A stretch of 64,000 nt of DNA from Hofstenia miamia (GCA_004352715.1 SCFE01000002.1:1010549-1074548); one strand, 5' to 3'; numbered from the stretch's first letter, positions 23,480 through 36,211 are shown. Numbers and translations are program-made. The notes: generated by a model from the letters alone, not told the origin.

Positions 23480-26400
23480 ATGGATGAAATGATGTGTGGG
23501 GGCTCCCAAACGCAGTCCTAACTTTAGAACTGGATGGTACCGACCAGTTCTGGTCCTGAAGCCCTAGGAATCGAGTAACAAAGAGCTTTATAGTTTAGAC
23601 TCCTGCAGGACTGCAACCGGCCCCTCCAATGCCCCCGGATTGGTGGCGGAAGCCTGGTGTCTTCCTTCGTTGCCTATCAATGCTCGATTGCAAAGGTTGG
23701 GGTGACAGGTCTTAATATGCCGTAAGTACCAACCTTTGCTCTTGTACGACTTGTAGCATCCCTTCGCTTCACACTTCCAGCAATTAGCATCAGCTATAGT
23801 CGTGGAGCTCTGCGTATGGTCATTTCTGACATGACGATTTAACGCCTTTTGGGCAGAAAACATACGCGCACACTCCGTGCACCTCAGGTGTCTCGTACTG
23901 GCATGTGTGAGCCTCGGTACTGCTGCATAAGCCGCCCCAGCAATTCTATCCCGTAGCACCGCTGAGTCCCCGTTGATTGACTCTAATAGGCTGCTAACAA
24001 CCTCTCTCGCGTTTCTTGAATGAGTGCACGATGTGGTCAAAGTGGAAAACAGTTGAGACTCCCCCAGAGTAACACCCATTAACCACTGCACATCAAGTAC
24101 AAGCCGTTTTTCCCAACACTGACTCTTGCGTGCACTGACAACGTGGCCATTTCCTTCAGGAACAATTGATGCTTTTGTCATACTAAGCTCTAGGAACTCG
24201 CCACTATTTATGCTTTCTCTGTGCGCCAGCATCCGGCTTACAAAAAGTAAGCGCTTACGTGCTATTATAGTGCGCACTTGTTGGAAAGGCATAAGTCCGT
24301 GTACTTGTTCCTTTGTGAGCTTTTCCCATAAGGAGACTCCACAAAAAACCCTTTTACAGGTATTCATGGAAGCCTCAAGCATCTCAAGTTCCCTACAAGA
24401 TTCTGCCCAGGTTTCACACGCATACGTTAGTGTGGGTACCATCACGCCTCGTAGGAGTAAGAAGGAGAGTGCTTTGCCAAGCCCATTCTGACGTGCTACT
24501 CGCCGATAACGTATGATCTTGCCAAGTACATTTTTACACCGATGTCTTGCTTCGGAGAGGGCTGTCCCAGCAGTGCTGATTATCGAGCCTAAGTACTTAA
24601 ACTCTGATACGAATTCAATGTTCTTTCCAGAGACATGAACTCTATCAGACGTTCTTTCCGATGCTTTTGATAACCACATGCACTTGGTCTTTGGTACAGA
24701 GATATTAATACCTAGTGGCGCTAGAACTGTAACTAGGCCATCTAGATAGCTCTGTATTTGTTCCTCGGACCGGCCGAAAAGACAGAGATCGTCAGCATAC
24801 TCTATGTGCTTAAGTTCCACTTCCCCTTGTCCAAAGAAAGAGTTAAAAACAATTCCTTTGGGGGTTCCATGGAGTCCCTCACAGATCAGAAAGTGGAAAA
24901 GGAGGTTAAATAAGCACGGGCCGAGGACACATCCTTGTCGGACTCCACGCTCAAGTTTAAAACTTACTTGTGGACGTTCGCCGCGAATGTGTGCTATCGG
25001 TGTGTCATGCAAAGACTTTATGATCGCAATTATCCGTTTTGGTACGCCAATTGCTAATAGACACTGCCAAATTACTTGCCTTGGTACGGAATCAAAGGCC
25101 TTTTGTAGGTCAATGAAACACGCAAGAAGGTTTTCTTTCCGTAGTCTAGAAGCCTCCTGTGCTTGCCGCAGCACATGTATGGCCTGTATAGTTGACTTGC
25201 CAGCCCTAAAGCCAAATTGAGTAGGTGGCAGCACATGTTTCTCTAGAAGTATTTTCTCCAATCTGTTAAGCAGAATTTTTGCAAATATTTTTCCTCCGAC
25301 ATCCAATAAGAAAATGGTGCGGTAATTGTTAGGGTCGAGTCGGCTTCCCTTTTTATGCAAGAAGATAACTTCTGCATCACACCATAGTCTAGGACATCTC
25401 TCCGTACTAAATACCTGCGCAAAATCTGCTACAAGGCGGTCAATAAGCGCACTTCCTCCATATCTGAAGGCTTCGCCAGTTAGCCCGTTGCAACCTGGAG
25501 CTTTGTGCATTTTTAACGAATCTATCGCAGTTTTTACCTCATCGAAGCTTGGTGGCGAGGTGGCGCTCAAGACTTCAGGTTCGGATAGATTCGTCTTATT
25601 GATAAACGCCTGTGTATCTATATCCTTTGCAGATTGTTTAAATACTTCAGAGAAGTGCTTAACAAACTCGTATGGTTTAGGTTTGGCTTTGGTGTCAGAC
25701 AGCCCAACATGCTTAACTCCAGCTATCTCCTGCATACACCTCTTGATGCCGCCCCAGTCGCAGTCGTCACCTGCTTCATCAAGGGTGTCCAGTGCCTCCG
25801 TAAGGATGGCCAGCTTACGCCGCCTAATGCAGTTTGTCACTGCCCGCTTAGCTTGACGATAATCCTTTAAGCTACTCGCGCTTTGCTTGCTCAAGAATAC
25901 TAGTTTGGCTTTCCGCTTGTGATCAACCGCCGCCTTAACTTCCTCACAATCGTAGACCAAGTCTACTTTAGGACGTTTGATTTTTTGAGGAAGGGCTTTA
26001 AGTGCACTTTGCATACTCGCCACAGTATTCTCGTATCCCGGTTCCGCTCGCTTTAGTAACCTTTCGAGATTTAATGCATAAGCATTCCTTACTTCCGCGG
26101 ATTGCAGTAGAGACCAATCAGGTTCCGTGCCTTTGGGTTGACTTTTCTCAGCGCAACAATCTTTAAGACGCCGAGGACGCCCTCTATCCTTCGAGGTTAT
26201 CGAGGATAGGAGATCCATGATAACTAAATCATGATCTGAGTCAAGACCAGTACCTCGTCAAGTTCTTACATCTCGAACACATTTCATACATTTTTCTGGG
26301 ATTAAGAAAAAATCCAACAGTGACCTCTCACCTGTGTTAGGGTGTGTCCACGAGGTGCTGTGCACTTTCTTGTGCTGGAAAAATGTATTAGCAAGAGCTA

Positions 26401-27265
26401 GCTTCTGGTCAACCAGGAAGTCTACCAGCGTTACACCGTTCGGTGTACTATCCTGAGAGGTGGTGAAGCCTCCTGTCGCTCCAGGTATAGAGCTCAAGGT
26501 GCCACCAACCCTGCAGTTAAAATCCCCAGCCACGAGGAACTTCCGTCTAGGTCGACACGCAGATATGACCTTGGAAAGATTGCTGTAGAACTCAGCCACT
26601 TCTTTCTCTGTAGAATGAGATTCAGTTGGTGCATAAGCAACAATTAAGTCCCTTATGCCTGAAAATAGACTACTTTGAAAGGTTAGCCTCGCCGTTCTAG
26701 GAGTGTCGGGATGGAATACAGGTTTAAGCTTAACTAACCGGGGGCTAATTAAGAAACCAACTCCATCCCTTGCCAAAGTGCCATGTCCAATACTATACAA
26801 GTAGTATCCCCTGTGCACTTCCCTAGCCACTTCACCTTTAAGGTGTGTCTCGCACAACAATACCAAATCCAGGCCTCTTGAGATCATGGTGTTAACCAAT
26901 GATTCAAGGGTGTGATCGTCGTTTAGAGTTCGAACATTGAATAGACCAAATCTGGTTGGACGTCCCTGATCGCGTTGATCAGTCCTGTGTCCCACACGCC
27001 CTTGTGGTAGCAAGTATCTAGTTCTATTCAGTTTCGTTCTCATTTCCTTTTAGCTCCGTTTCCCCTTAAGGGTTCGCCGCTCCGCAGAAGGGGGAGTTCT
27101 AGGCATTTCGTTCATCAAACCTAGAACCCGTACAGGGTGTGTACTAGGATTGACTATCCGGATCTCGCCACGAGGAGGCAGCAAAGAACTCTTAATCAGT
27201 CAGAGGCTAATGCACTATTTGGTTTTCGCCAGAGTGCTGTGTTGCGCATGAAAGATCATTGAGAC
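23480..27265 (-). mobile_element. Near full-length APE-type LINE (non-LTR retrotransposon)
   Basis: A GC-richer block on the minus strand that contrasts sharply with the AT-rich flanks. It holds about 220 bases of 5' leader (27044-27265), one long APE-RT reading frame (27043-23588, see the pseudogene entry) and a short 3' tail to about 23480. No terminal repeats occur, as expected for a LINE. The exact ends and any target-site duplication could not be fixed by eye. The endonuclease style and RT are like elements often annotated as craniofacial-development-protein-2-like (RTE/CR1 group); the clade is not certain. Confidence 0.9.
23588..27043 (-). pseudogene. LINE polyprotein: endonuclease, reverse transcriptase, two C2H2 fingers; one internal stop
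   Basis: A single frame of 1152 codons interrupted only by TGA at 26258-26260. Upstream part (261 residues): AP-endonuclease with FGLFNVRTLN, LCETHLKG, VAYAPT, GDFN and LLDFF. The SDHDLV box that ends the endonuclease lies after the stop, in the same frame, which shows the stop is a break rather than a boundary between two proteins. Downstream from the ATG at 26218 (876 residues): RT with motif A FIDLQKAFDSV (catalytic D about residue 370), motif B RQGCVLGP (427-434), YADD (474-477) and KYLGSIIS. The C-terminus carries two zinc fingers: C780-x2-C783-x12-H796-x4-H801 and C816-x4-C821-x12-H834-x4-H839, likely nucleic-acid binding. The protein would copy element RNA at a nicked target site. The RT half is otherwise undamaged, so the copy is young. 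Confidence 0.92.
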
Positions 27266-30200
27266 ACCTTCTAGATTAACTTTTTTCGTACAATGCATGA
27301 TAAATGGTAAAACAAAATTTGTTATTATTGTATGTTCTTAGTTCGACTGTCTGTTGCACAAAAAATTACTTTTGAAAGATACACTTGTACAATGTTGCAT
27401 ATTTGCAACATTTTTATAGCTTCGAGACATATCTCAATTTCAAATTCAGATTTGTTCGAAATGTGGAAATTGGTGGGGTTGCGTTGGGTGACATTTCAAA
27501 ATTTGGAAATTACTTGATTGAATCAAGTATTTCTTATTTCTCTATTGTACATACTTGTCCATGGATCGATTTTTTGGATCCAGATACATTTCAGATACAT
27601 TAAATTTTTATGGATCAATCCATGGGACTTCCACCAATCTAAAAATTATTAAAAAGACAACTAGCATATTCTTAAAGAAAAGTAGTTGTAATTTAATACC
27701 GATATGAGCAAAATGAAAACTACAACAAAAAATAGGAATCGGCAGTTTAGTTTACCAATTACAATACTGGTGCTTTCCTATACCCCTGTATTTTCGATAG
27801 TAAAAAACAGAAATGTTGATAAAACTAAAAACTACAATAAAGTCATTTAATTTTTTGTACGCTATGCAATTTGCTTGGAGTTAAATTTATAATTAGAGAA
27901 TTGAGATGACCTCATTAGTGAGTTTATTAGCAGTGGTTTGCTAAACGCTACATATAGTATATTGCATAAAATCTATAGCAATTTCCAATACGAATTCGCG
28001 TTATCTTTAAAGATTTGTAGAATAGATAACCTGAGAGATTTTTTGAATACATCTTCATATTCAAAGATCATTTTGATGGCATTACAATCAATACTAGCGT
28101 CTGCTGCATCCAATTCAGCAGCAATTGCCTATAATTACTCTATTAAACACTACTACTAAGCTAAAATTTTGATCGCATTCTCAGATCCAGATCTATTCCA
28201 GATCCTTGGACAAGTCTGCAATTGGATTTAATGTGAAATTAAGATTAAATTATACTAATTCAAATCTTACTTTAGAACATTTTGCTTAAAGCATTTCCCC
28301 CTTTGTAATATTTTTAAGAAATCATTATTAAAGAAAAAATTTAGAAGGCATTGACACATCACCATTGAAAGGCAGCAACGACTGCAGTACTCGCTTTTCA
28401 CTTACTTGTGAGTAAAATGCATCTTACAAGCAGTTTGCAATGAAATATCTATTTAGGCTCCATAGCTGGTATGCCATTTCTGCTATTAATGTTCCTGTTA
28501 ATCATGTTCATATGTCTTATAATTACAGGTAAATGAAATTCGTGTTATCAATTTAATCCAGATATATATCCATGAAAAGTCCTTTGGTGTGAAAGCTTTA
28601 CTACCACTACTTTCTAGTGATCTCTTGAATCTCCTAGTTTTCGTCATAGTTAAAATATTGTAGTAACACACTTGAGTTTTTTAGTTTCAGAATGAATAAT
28701 CAGAATTTTATGAATGTTTTATAATTAAATAATATTTTTCTTATATTGCAGCGATATTACGAACTCAATATGAAAATATATAAATGATTTTTGCAATTTT
28801 TTGTAATGATCCCATCAATGTTGCACCATGAATATTTAAGTAGCTCGAATGCAAAATTTTACAATTTTTTTCTAAACTGCTTAGTACAGCTTCATAAATG
28901 TTTAATACAAATATGTAACAACCGTTACATTTCCCAAACAATTATTTTTAGTATAAATTGAATGTTTCTTTTACATTTTAAAATGTTGCTGAAACATCAG
29001 ATCTTCAATTTTCTTTGATTATTCAAAATAAAAATATTACTTCTAAACGAATTATAAATTTAGTTCCTGTGGTACTACTTATCATGCGAAAACGTAATAG
29101 AACACCAGATAAAGCAGCTGCAAATACCCAACCCTCTGAAAATCAGAACTCTGCATATCCTGCAGGTAGGGTTATTAGATTCTCATAAATGATATCACTG
29201 TACATCTCACACTTGCAAATTTCATTGGAAGCAATGTGATAATGCAACACAATCTGTAAATACGCAGTCTGTTTAGACAACAAGCAAGATTTAAGTGCGA
29301 GCATGCATCTGCGGGAAATGGAGCCGACGACGCAGCCAAATTCTGATTTACAGCGAACCCAAATATCTAACGTAGGAGGCCGACCTCTTTCCGTGCATCA
29401 GTTTGTTAGCTGCGATGATATAATTTAATAATTACTGATGTTAATTTGCATTGCTTAATGTTGTAATTATGTATTTGTAAATGTCTGTATTATTTGTATT
29501 GAAGGATTATTTTGTATTATATGTAAAAAATTAGAAAAATTACAAAGTTAAAATATCTTGTATTTATTGTTTATACTATTTAAAAACGTATCGAAAAATA
29601 GCAAAATTCTTTTTATTAGATGCATGTCGATAACAATATATTTGTTACGTTTATTCAAAAAAACTATTCCTAGTTTTTTCGAGATTATCCATATGTACGA
29701 ACTGTCACATTTACTTAGGCTTGTCCAGTGGGGCCCTATGGACTACGTGAGGCGGAGATGAATTATATAACTGTAAATTCTATAATCAAGGCGTTCTTAT
29801 TGCTTTTTAAATTTAAATAAGAAAACGACGTATCTATTCTATATTAGTAGCCAAAGCCAACGACATCCACCTCAACTGTGAGAACGTAACTACTATAATT
29901 ACTGCTCCTCCGTGTCAGAAATACTTCCTCTGCATCAAGCAGAATTAGCAAAAGACAAGCAACTTGTCAAAAATTGTTTTTCAATAAATATTTTTGAGTG
30001 AACAAACAATTGGACTATCAACAGAATAAAAAGCAAGGTCGTTAAAAAATTTTTTAAGGGCCACGTAAGAATTTAAAGTGCTATCAACCTCAGCATTCGT
30101 CGGAAGAACATTTTCGTTGCAATTGCTTCGCATATAACAGAAGTCTACTATTTCTGTTCATAAACTACATAGTTTATATATTAGGGGTATTCCAAAATTT

Positions 30201-30355
30201 AAGTTTTCGAGATTTAGTGCGGAATGTTGGAAAAATGATATAAAACTAATTTGAATAAAATTTTTTACGTTTTTTGTAATTAAGTTGTACCCTTTCTTCA
30301 TTTAAATTAATGAAAAGTGTCATAAAAAGACTAGCACTAGCTTTCATGTGCATAA

Positions 30356-30398
<43 letters not shown>

Positions 30399-32109
30399 NN
30401 NNNNNNNNNNNNNNNNNNNNNNNNNNNNNNNNNNNNNNNNNNNNNNNNNNNNNNNNNNNNNNNNNNNNNNNNNNNNNNNNNNNNNNNNNNNNNNNNTATA
30501 TATATATACTTCAGACATGCACATTGTATGGAAGTGCTAAAAAATATTTATATGGCGGCTCAATTGTCTCTGAAGACATTAAGAAATGTTTTCTATTAAT
30601 ATTTTCATTGAATTTGTTTTGCAAATTTGTACACATTTTGATTTAATCGTGGAATTTTGTACCAAAGTCATAATATTTTAATGACATATTTTTGTTTAAA
30701 ACATTTTATTTGGAGTGTCTTACGGAATATGAGATTGAAATCATGCAAAAACTTGTTTCTTGTGAGGCTATATTATGATTTGTGATTTACTCAAATTCAA
30801 CTAGTTTCACCATGCTCATCATTTTGCAAAACACTAATTTTTACAAGGTTGCTTCAATACTAAATTCTACCAATATTTAGAACAAATTAATTAAAAGATA
30901 ACGAAAGAGTTGCCTAATTTAATAAAAGATATTCAAGGTTGAATATAAATTCATATCTCAATAAAAATCTAGTTTCTACATGAGTACAATTGCACACATT
31001 GGGTGTTGAGCATTTTTGAAATAACTCAGAAACAGTGTTGTTAATGAGCTGTCACCCTAACCAAGTCTGGAAAACGTCGTACAGTAATCTGAGATGTAAA
31101 CAATAACTAGACTTTTTATTTTTAAGTGGCTGCTAGGTGCTAGCTCCACATTCAGTTTAAACCTCTATTTTCTTACTAATCAACCGAAATTGACAGTATA
31201 AAAAAAATGCATGAGCAAAATTTAAAATATAAAAGAACTGTTGGAAATGTATTTCAAACAAAAAGCTAATTTTACCAGTAATTTCGAAAAATAGTCCGAT
31301 TTTTACAGTAAATGAAAAATAAATGATATCGTAAGGTGATACCAACTGACTTTCCGAGTACCTGACAAATGTTTTCACAACTAATCCATCTAAACATCCA
31401 TTCTTTTGTTCATTAATAAACTTATAATAATTCTTTTTACTTAAATATTTCTTTTAAAATTCAATTCATTAGATCATAAAGAAATAGTGAAGATTCGAAT
31501 TTTACTTGCTGATATGACTTCACACCATTTTTATAGAGTTCTATCATTTGGACATTAGTGACTGACAACAGAAGATTAAAGACAAGTCATAGATCTTGCA
31601 AATCCAATAGATCATGTATTGATTAAAAAATTGACTTAAAATTTCGGTCTTCATATTCACTAATTTCTAATTGAACATTTTTAGTACCTCAAAACTTTTC
31701 GGAAGCTGGCCCTCCTTGCTGAATAGCGGGAAATTCACAATAGAGATGTGACTACTGCTCCCTTTAGATTTTTACAGTCTCTCTCAATTGCGCTAATGCG
31801 AGGCAATGCTAATATGATCCTAGCAAGATTTCTAGATCCTCATCATTAAATCGAAATAAAGAATGTTGCAAATCGTATTCAGTTAATTGTGTGAATTTGT
31901 TGATAATTTTTCTTAATCATTTTAAAAAGTAAATATGAATCGAATATTTTTGTATCCATGATTAATTATATAAATTTAGTTTTAATACAGTAGCAACTAA
32001 ATAATTGGATTTTGTAAATGTGTAGATGATTTTGAATGATTGTAATTTAATTTTGTATCAATAAAATATATAAATAATAAATGTCAATTTAAAAATGAAT
32101 CCCTAAATC
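27266..32109. other. Non-genic AT-rich stretch with one assembly gap
   Basis: No recognised gene. Contains an inverted pair GTCCATGGATCGATT / AATCCATGGGAC within 27557-27631, a short coding-like start MRKRNRTPDKAAANTQPSEN at 29084 that ends near a donor-like CAGGTAGGG (about 29162), and a (TA)n tract at 30368-30508 interrupted by 98 N. None is enough to call a gene. Confidence 0.45.
30399..30496. other. Assembly gap (98 N) inside (TA)n
   Basis: N run with TA repeats on both sides (30368-30398 and 30497-30508). Confidence 0.99.
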
Positions 32110-32660
32110 CTTTAGAAATTGAATGTGGTATTCCACAAAGCTCTGTTCTAGAACCACTCCCCACCATCCCCATTAATTGTATTTCAAATCACGTGAAGTA
32201 GAAAAGGAAGTTACAAGCAGATGATATATTAATCCACAAAACAGACATCAATGAATTCCAAAATAATTAATATCTCATACTATAACTATAATAAAAATAT
32301 GTCTGCAAATTTTGAAAAAACTATTTTTATGTAAATTCAGTAATTCAAAAATGGTGCTAATATCAAGTTAATTAAAAAAAATATCAGATTTATACTTAAG
32401 ATAATGGATCATAAAGTTGTATAAGTCTGCTTGTATCAAAATATACGCATTCTAGAAATATACGTATCTGGAAATTCCAAAAGAATATTAAGAAAGACTT
32501 TCAGATGAATGAATTAAATTATCAATAGCAAAATTCAATTAAAAGAAAGATGGCAAAAAAGTGTATGCTATGACATCCAGATAAAATCATGCAACAGCAA
32601 AACTTAGAAGTATTTTATAAATTGAAACATTGCATCTCCCTAAACTACAATAATTGAAGT
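32110..32660 (+). pseudogene. Highly degraded LINE reverse transcriptase fragment
   Basis: Plus-strand translation gives ECGIPQSSVLEPL, the degraded RT motif B (normally GVPQGSVLGPL), followed about 25 residues later by LQADDILIHKT, the degraded active-site box. Further downstream are lysine-rich stretches with many stops and frameshifts. Orientation is opposite to the LINE at 23480-27265. It is an old inactive fragment. Confidence 0.65.
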
Positions 32661-32944
32661 GGCCCATATCAATGTAGAAAATTTAGAAAAAAAATATTAC
32701 AGAAACAATTATGGAATAAATTAAATAAAATATTCGATCAGAAAATAACTATCAATATTTCAAAAGAAAGTGACTAATTCAAAATGCTTTAACAATTTAA
32801 AATAAATTACAAAGAATTTAACTACGCATAGCGAATAAGTTTCAAAAACTGAAATAACTTATTACAGCAACCATCAAAATGTAATTATCTCTACTTCTAC
32901 AATAAAGAAATAATAGTTAGAAATTAATAGTGGTTTTTGGACAC

Positions 32945-32945
32945 T

Positions 32946-33005
<60 letters not shown>
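32945..33005. repeat. (TTTA)n plus (TA)n microsatellite
   Basis: About eight TTTA units running directly into fourteen or so TA units. Confidence 0.95.
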
Positions 33006-33008
<3 letters not shown>

Positions 33009-33494
33009 ATTAAGAACTTTACGTCAGTCTTTACATGTAATGTTTATAAAATTAAACAATTTTATTACTTTATTCTAATGATTGACAAAACTAATTTCTA
33101 ATAAATTACTTGAAACACATACATACTGTACTTGCATTTAACAAAGGCAGTGAAACATCTCTTCCGATAACTAGAATCTAAATATCACAAAGTTCATTTA
33201 TGTCATTTATCTGCATGCAAAGGAAAGTCTTAATATTGTTAAACATTGCTTTTTCGACTAATACAAGAAAATGTAAAATTTTTTTAGTCAAAACAACTAA
33301 TTTCTTTGTTGTTAAGAGGCTATTATTAAGATGATAAATTATTCGCACATCAAATAAGCATATATTTATGTTAGAGCTGGAAACGAGTAGGGTGGGTTTT
33401 TGGTTGGGCTAAATGGGCTAAAAAATCAAGTTAATCAGCACCTAAGCACAACTGTTTAACAGCAAAATAAGTTTTTGAAAAAATGGGGATTCTA

Positions 33495-33921
33495 CAGGGT
33501 GCCCAGCAAAAAGTCAAGAAATTTGCTAACTCTTTCAAAATCGCTTTATTAAATTAATAAACATAACTAACTGATTAACATTAAACTTTTTAATGTTTTA
33601 TTGAATATTACAATGAAAGAGTTCAGAGGAAATGTTCGAAATGTGAGCCATCACTGTCATAACAAGATTGGAGTCTTAGAGGTCTTAGAGAGGCCCCATG
33701 TCGAGTTTTCTGTTTTAAAAAGTACAATTACTTCGCGCTGAAAATCGGTCACTTGCTCAGAAGTCATAATTAATGCTTATGCAATTATTTCTAAATGAAG
33801 CATTGAATAAAACAAAAATGATTTAATCAAGTTAGAATGTTAATCAGTTAGTTATGTTTATTAATTTAATAAAGCGATTTTGAAAGTTTGCAAATTTCTT
33901 GACTTTTTGCTGGGCACCCTG
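33495..33921 (-). mobile_element. Mariner-type deletion derivative, 427 bp, TA duplication
   Basis: Bounded by TA (33493-33494 and 33922-33923) and by long inverted repeats of about 88 bases starting CAGGGTGCCCAGCAAAAAG. On the minus strand the interior still reads MTSEQVTDFQREVIVLFKTE, an N-terminal transposase start, then after a loss of the whole middle gives SCYDSDGSHFEHFL and a stop. (G)GHFEH at the extreme C-terminus is a recurring end of mariner-like transposases. So this is an internal-deletion product that keeps both ends of the gene and both terminal repeats, and could move only with transposase supplied elsewhere. Confidence 0.85.
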
Positions 33922-33923
33922 TA

Positions 33924-34704
33924 TAAGCAAAGTTGGAGGTTACCGTTTAGTTGGGTGTGGAGTCCTGCTCGTACGTCTTCCTTTATTAAGTGTATTTTCA
34001 GTCAGAACTTCATCGTTGATTCCCTTGGCAATTCTCTTTCTAATGATGTCACTGAGTTTAGCCTAAATTCAATTTTGACTAGAATTTGTTACAAATAAGG
34101 AAAGGATGGAATGTGCCCACATGCGTTATTGCAGTTTGTTCTTACATGTACACTCACGAAAAATGTTCTGAAAATGAATCTAATGTGAGCTTTCATAATC
34201 TCATATACTTAACTGATAGGCAACAAAATACCTTTCTTCGATTAAGGTAGTCTTGGTTCTCTGTTATTGGTTTTCAAACAGCAGTCACCAATTTGTGATG
34301 AAGTTGGTGTATGAGAAATTAACACCAGAAGTTTTGTCCTAGTTACCTTGAATACGATTAAAAACGGAACCGAATGTTATCCAGAACAAGTTCCTTGGTT
34401 TGCATACTCCATAAAAATTCCAAAAAATTAAAGTGTGAAGCACATGGATTCCATTAAAAATAGGACTGCCTATTAAAGAATTTTGTCAAGAATTTAGCAC
34501 AAACGTTAACATGTTTGAAGAATTATTGCATCAACAAATTACTTAGAATGCAAAAAATATTCTTTATTGGTAACAGTGATAATCTTTTATATTATGCGTT
34601 TAACGTATTTTGACCGTATGCAATAAATTTAAATGTAAATACATGACAATGCGTGGAATCTAATGCGTTAAACGTACACATTAAATTCTCCATATATTTC
34701 ATTG
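33924..34704. other. Non-genic stretch
   Basis: No recognisable gene; only short frames. Confidence 0.45.
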
Positions 34705-34790
34705 TCCACTGCTAAAAGACTTTTCAGTTACTACAACAAAATTCTCAGTGATGAGGTAGGAGATTGTTCAAAGAAATTTTGGAAAAACAA
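34705..34790 (+). repeat. Coding-like repeat, copy A
   Basis: About 86 bases similar (roughly five in six positions) to 36369-36454. The plus frame reads KRLFSYYNKILSDEVGD then KKFWKN. Family not recognised. Confidence 0.55.
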
Positions 34791-34816
34791 CCTCCTTGTT
34801 GCTAACAAAGGGTGAA

Positions 34817-35053
34817 ATGTTACATGCAAAACTAAACTTAAAACATGTTAGGACAATTCGTGATGAAGCAAATATTGGCAAGGCATCTTTGCAGAAAGAT
34901 ATTTTTCCTGTCATAGCATAGCAAGCACCAGCAATCCAATAGACGACGCGCTTAAGGCATACATCGTCCAAAGTACAGGCTGGTGAATTTACTACTCGAT
35001 GGCTGCACGAGAAACTTAAGATGCTCAAAGAAGAGATCGAGAAGCAAAAGTAA
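34817..35053 (+). pseudogene. Broken 79-codon frame of unknown family
   Basis: A single frame from ATG at 34817 to TAA at 35051-35053 with two internal TAG stops. It reads MLHAKLNLKHVRTIRDEANI at the start and ends with the charged segment WLHEKLKMLKEEIEKQK. The good amino-acid balance and lack of frameshifts suggest a decayed coding segment, probably related to the repeat just upstream. I do not recognise it. Confidence 0.3.
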
Positions 35054-35690
35054 TGCAATAGATCTCGCGATAAGAAAATGCTTAATGTAGACGGTAAACT
35101 AAGTCTTTAAATGTTAACTTTAGCGTACATAAATATAAGGGACATCATCGTTGATAAAAACAATGATATACTGCCAAAAACATGTTTAACGATACTAAAA
35201 ATTCGAAACAATTAAAGCTAATTGTTGAAAATTTCAGGAATTCAGGTTGTTAAATGCTAGTATTTTATTAAATGTACTCGTTTTTAGCGATTGAACAAAA
35301 CAGTAGAGTTATCACCATCTCATCAAACGAGAAGAACAATACTTGAAAGCCGACAGTAAATCGGAATTTATATAATCAATATATTCCAAAAGTAACAAAA
35401 TCACAAAAATCACAAAGTTAAATGAAAAAAAAACAACAAAAACAACAAATTTAATAGGTATATTTAGTATTTACAAATATTTAAATGTCAATTTACAACA
35501 ACCACATGTCAATTTACGTTATCCTCGTTACAATTAATGTGCGCTTCGGGACCCTCATTCTTGAAAATGCAGCAAAGGACTTCAGATTTAAACGAACGTA
35601 TCTTTGTTATTAAGAATAACTAAGCAAGGACTAGCTACAAGCATGTTGAAGAAAGATAGGAAGCAAATTTCAGAACACACTAAGTAGACA
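35054..35690. other. Non-genic stretch leading into a mariner remnant
   Basis: No clear reading frame; the last part (from about 35520) is probably the degraded N-terminal half of the transposase that continues at 35691. Confidence 0.4.
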
Positions 35691-36128
35691 ATGACAACCC
35701 ATCGTATAATTGAAACGGAAGTCAATGTTTCTGGAGTGGCAGTCTGGGCTGGAATCGGCAGCACTGGTCTAGTTGGCCCATTCTTCTTTGAAGGAACTGC
35801 TAATGGTGAACGTTATCTTGATATGTTGAAGACAAAAGTGTTTCCTATTGTTAATGAGTTCCCCCATTTCGGTGATCTTCATTTTCAACAAGATGAAGCA
35901 CTTGCGCACTACACCAAAGATGTTCGACAATTGCTTGATTAAACATTTCCGGGACATTGGATAGGTCGCCGGGGACCAATCGAATAGCCTGCCAGATCCC
36001 CGGATCTGACCCCGCCTGATTTTTTTGTATGGGGTGTTCTAAAGAACGCGGTTTAGGCTAAAAAGCCCAGAACAATTGATCAACTAAAACAAAGTATTCA
36101 GCACGAATGGAACCAAATTTTAGAGTAG
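35691..36128 (+). pseudogene. Mariner-like transposase C-terminal half, three in-frame stops
   Basis: One continuous frame of 146 codons. It contains AVWAGIGSTGLVGPFFFEGT, then NGERYLDML, then FQQDEALAHY (catalytic D box), then TFPGHWIGRRGPIE, PARSPDLTPPDFFVWG (third acidic box) and a C-terminal helix. These are the conserved blocks of a Tc1/mariner group common in arthropods and other invertebrates. Stops at TAA 35940-35942 and at two later TAG codons inactivate it, one standing where family members have the W of EWPARSPD. There is no frameshift, so decay is by point substitution only. The N-terminal DNA-binding part is not recognisable. Confidence 0.85.
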
Positions 36129-36132
36129 TGAT

Positions 36133-36155
36133 TATATATATATATATATATATAT
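36133..36155. repeat. (TA)n microsatellite
   Basis: Short TA tract between the mariner remnant and the proposed last kinase exon. Confidence 0.9.
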
Positions 36156-36211
36156 CCGCTATTTAAGGTTAAAGCCAGGTGATCCATCTTCCATCTATGA
36201 TGATTTTTTCT

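Noticed and set aside
25326-25856. 176-codon plus-strand frame (and shorter ones at 24126, 24804 and 25634)
   Set aside because: They are antisense to the LINE reverse transcriptase and show no domain of their own.
30310-30599. Several frames of alternating Y and I across 30.3-30.6 kb
   Set aside because: Translations of a (TA)n tract and N gap.
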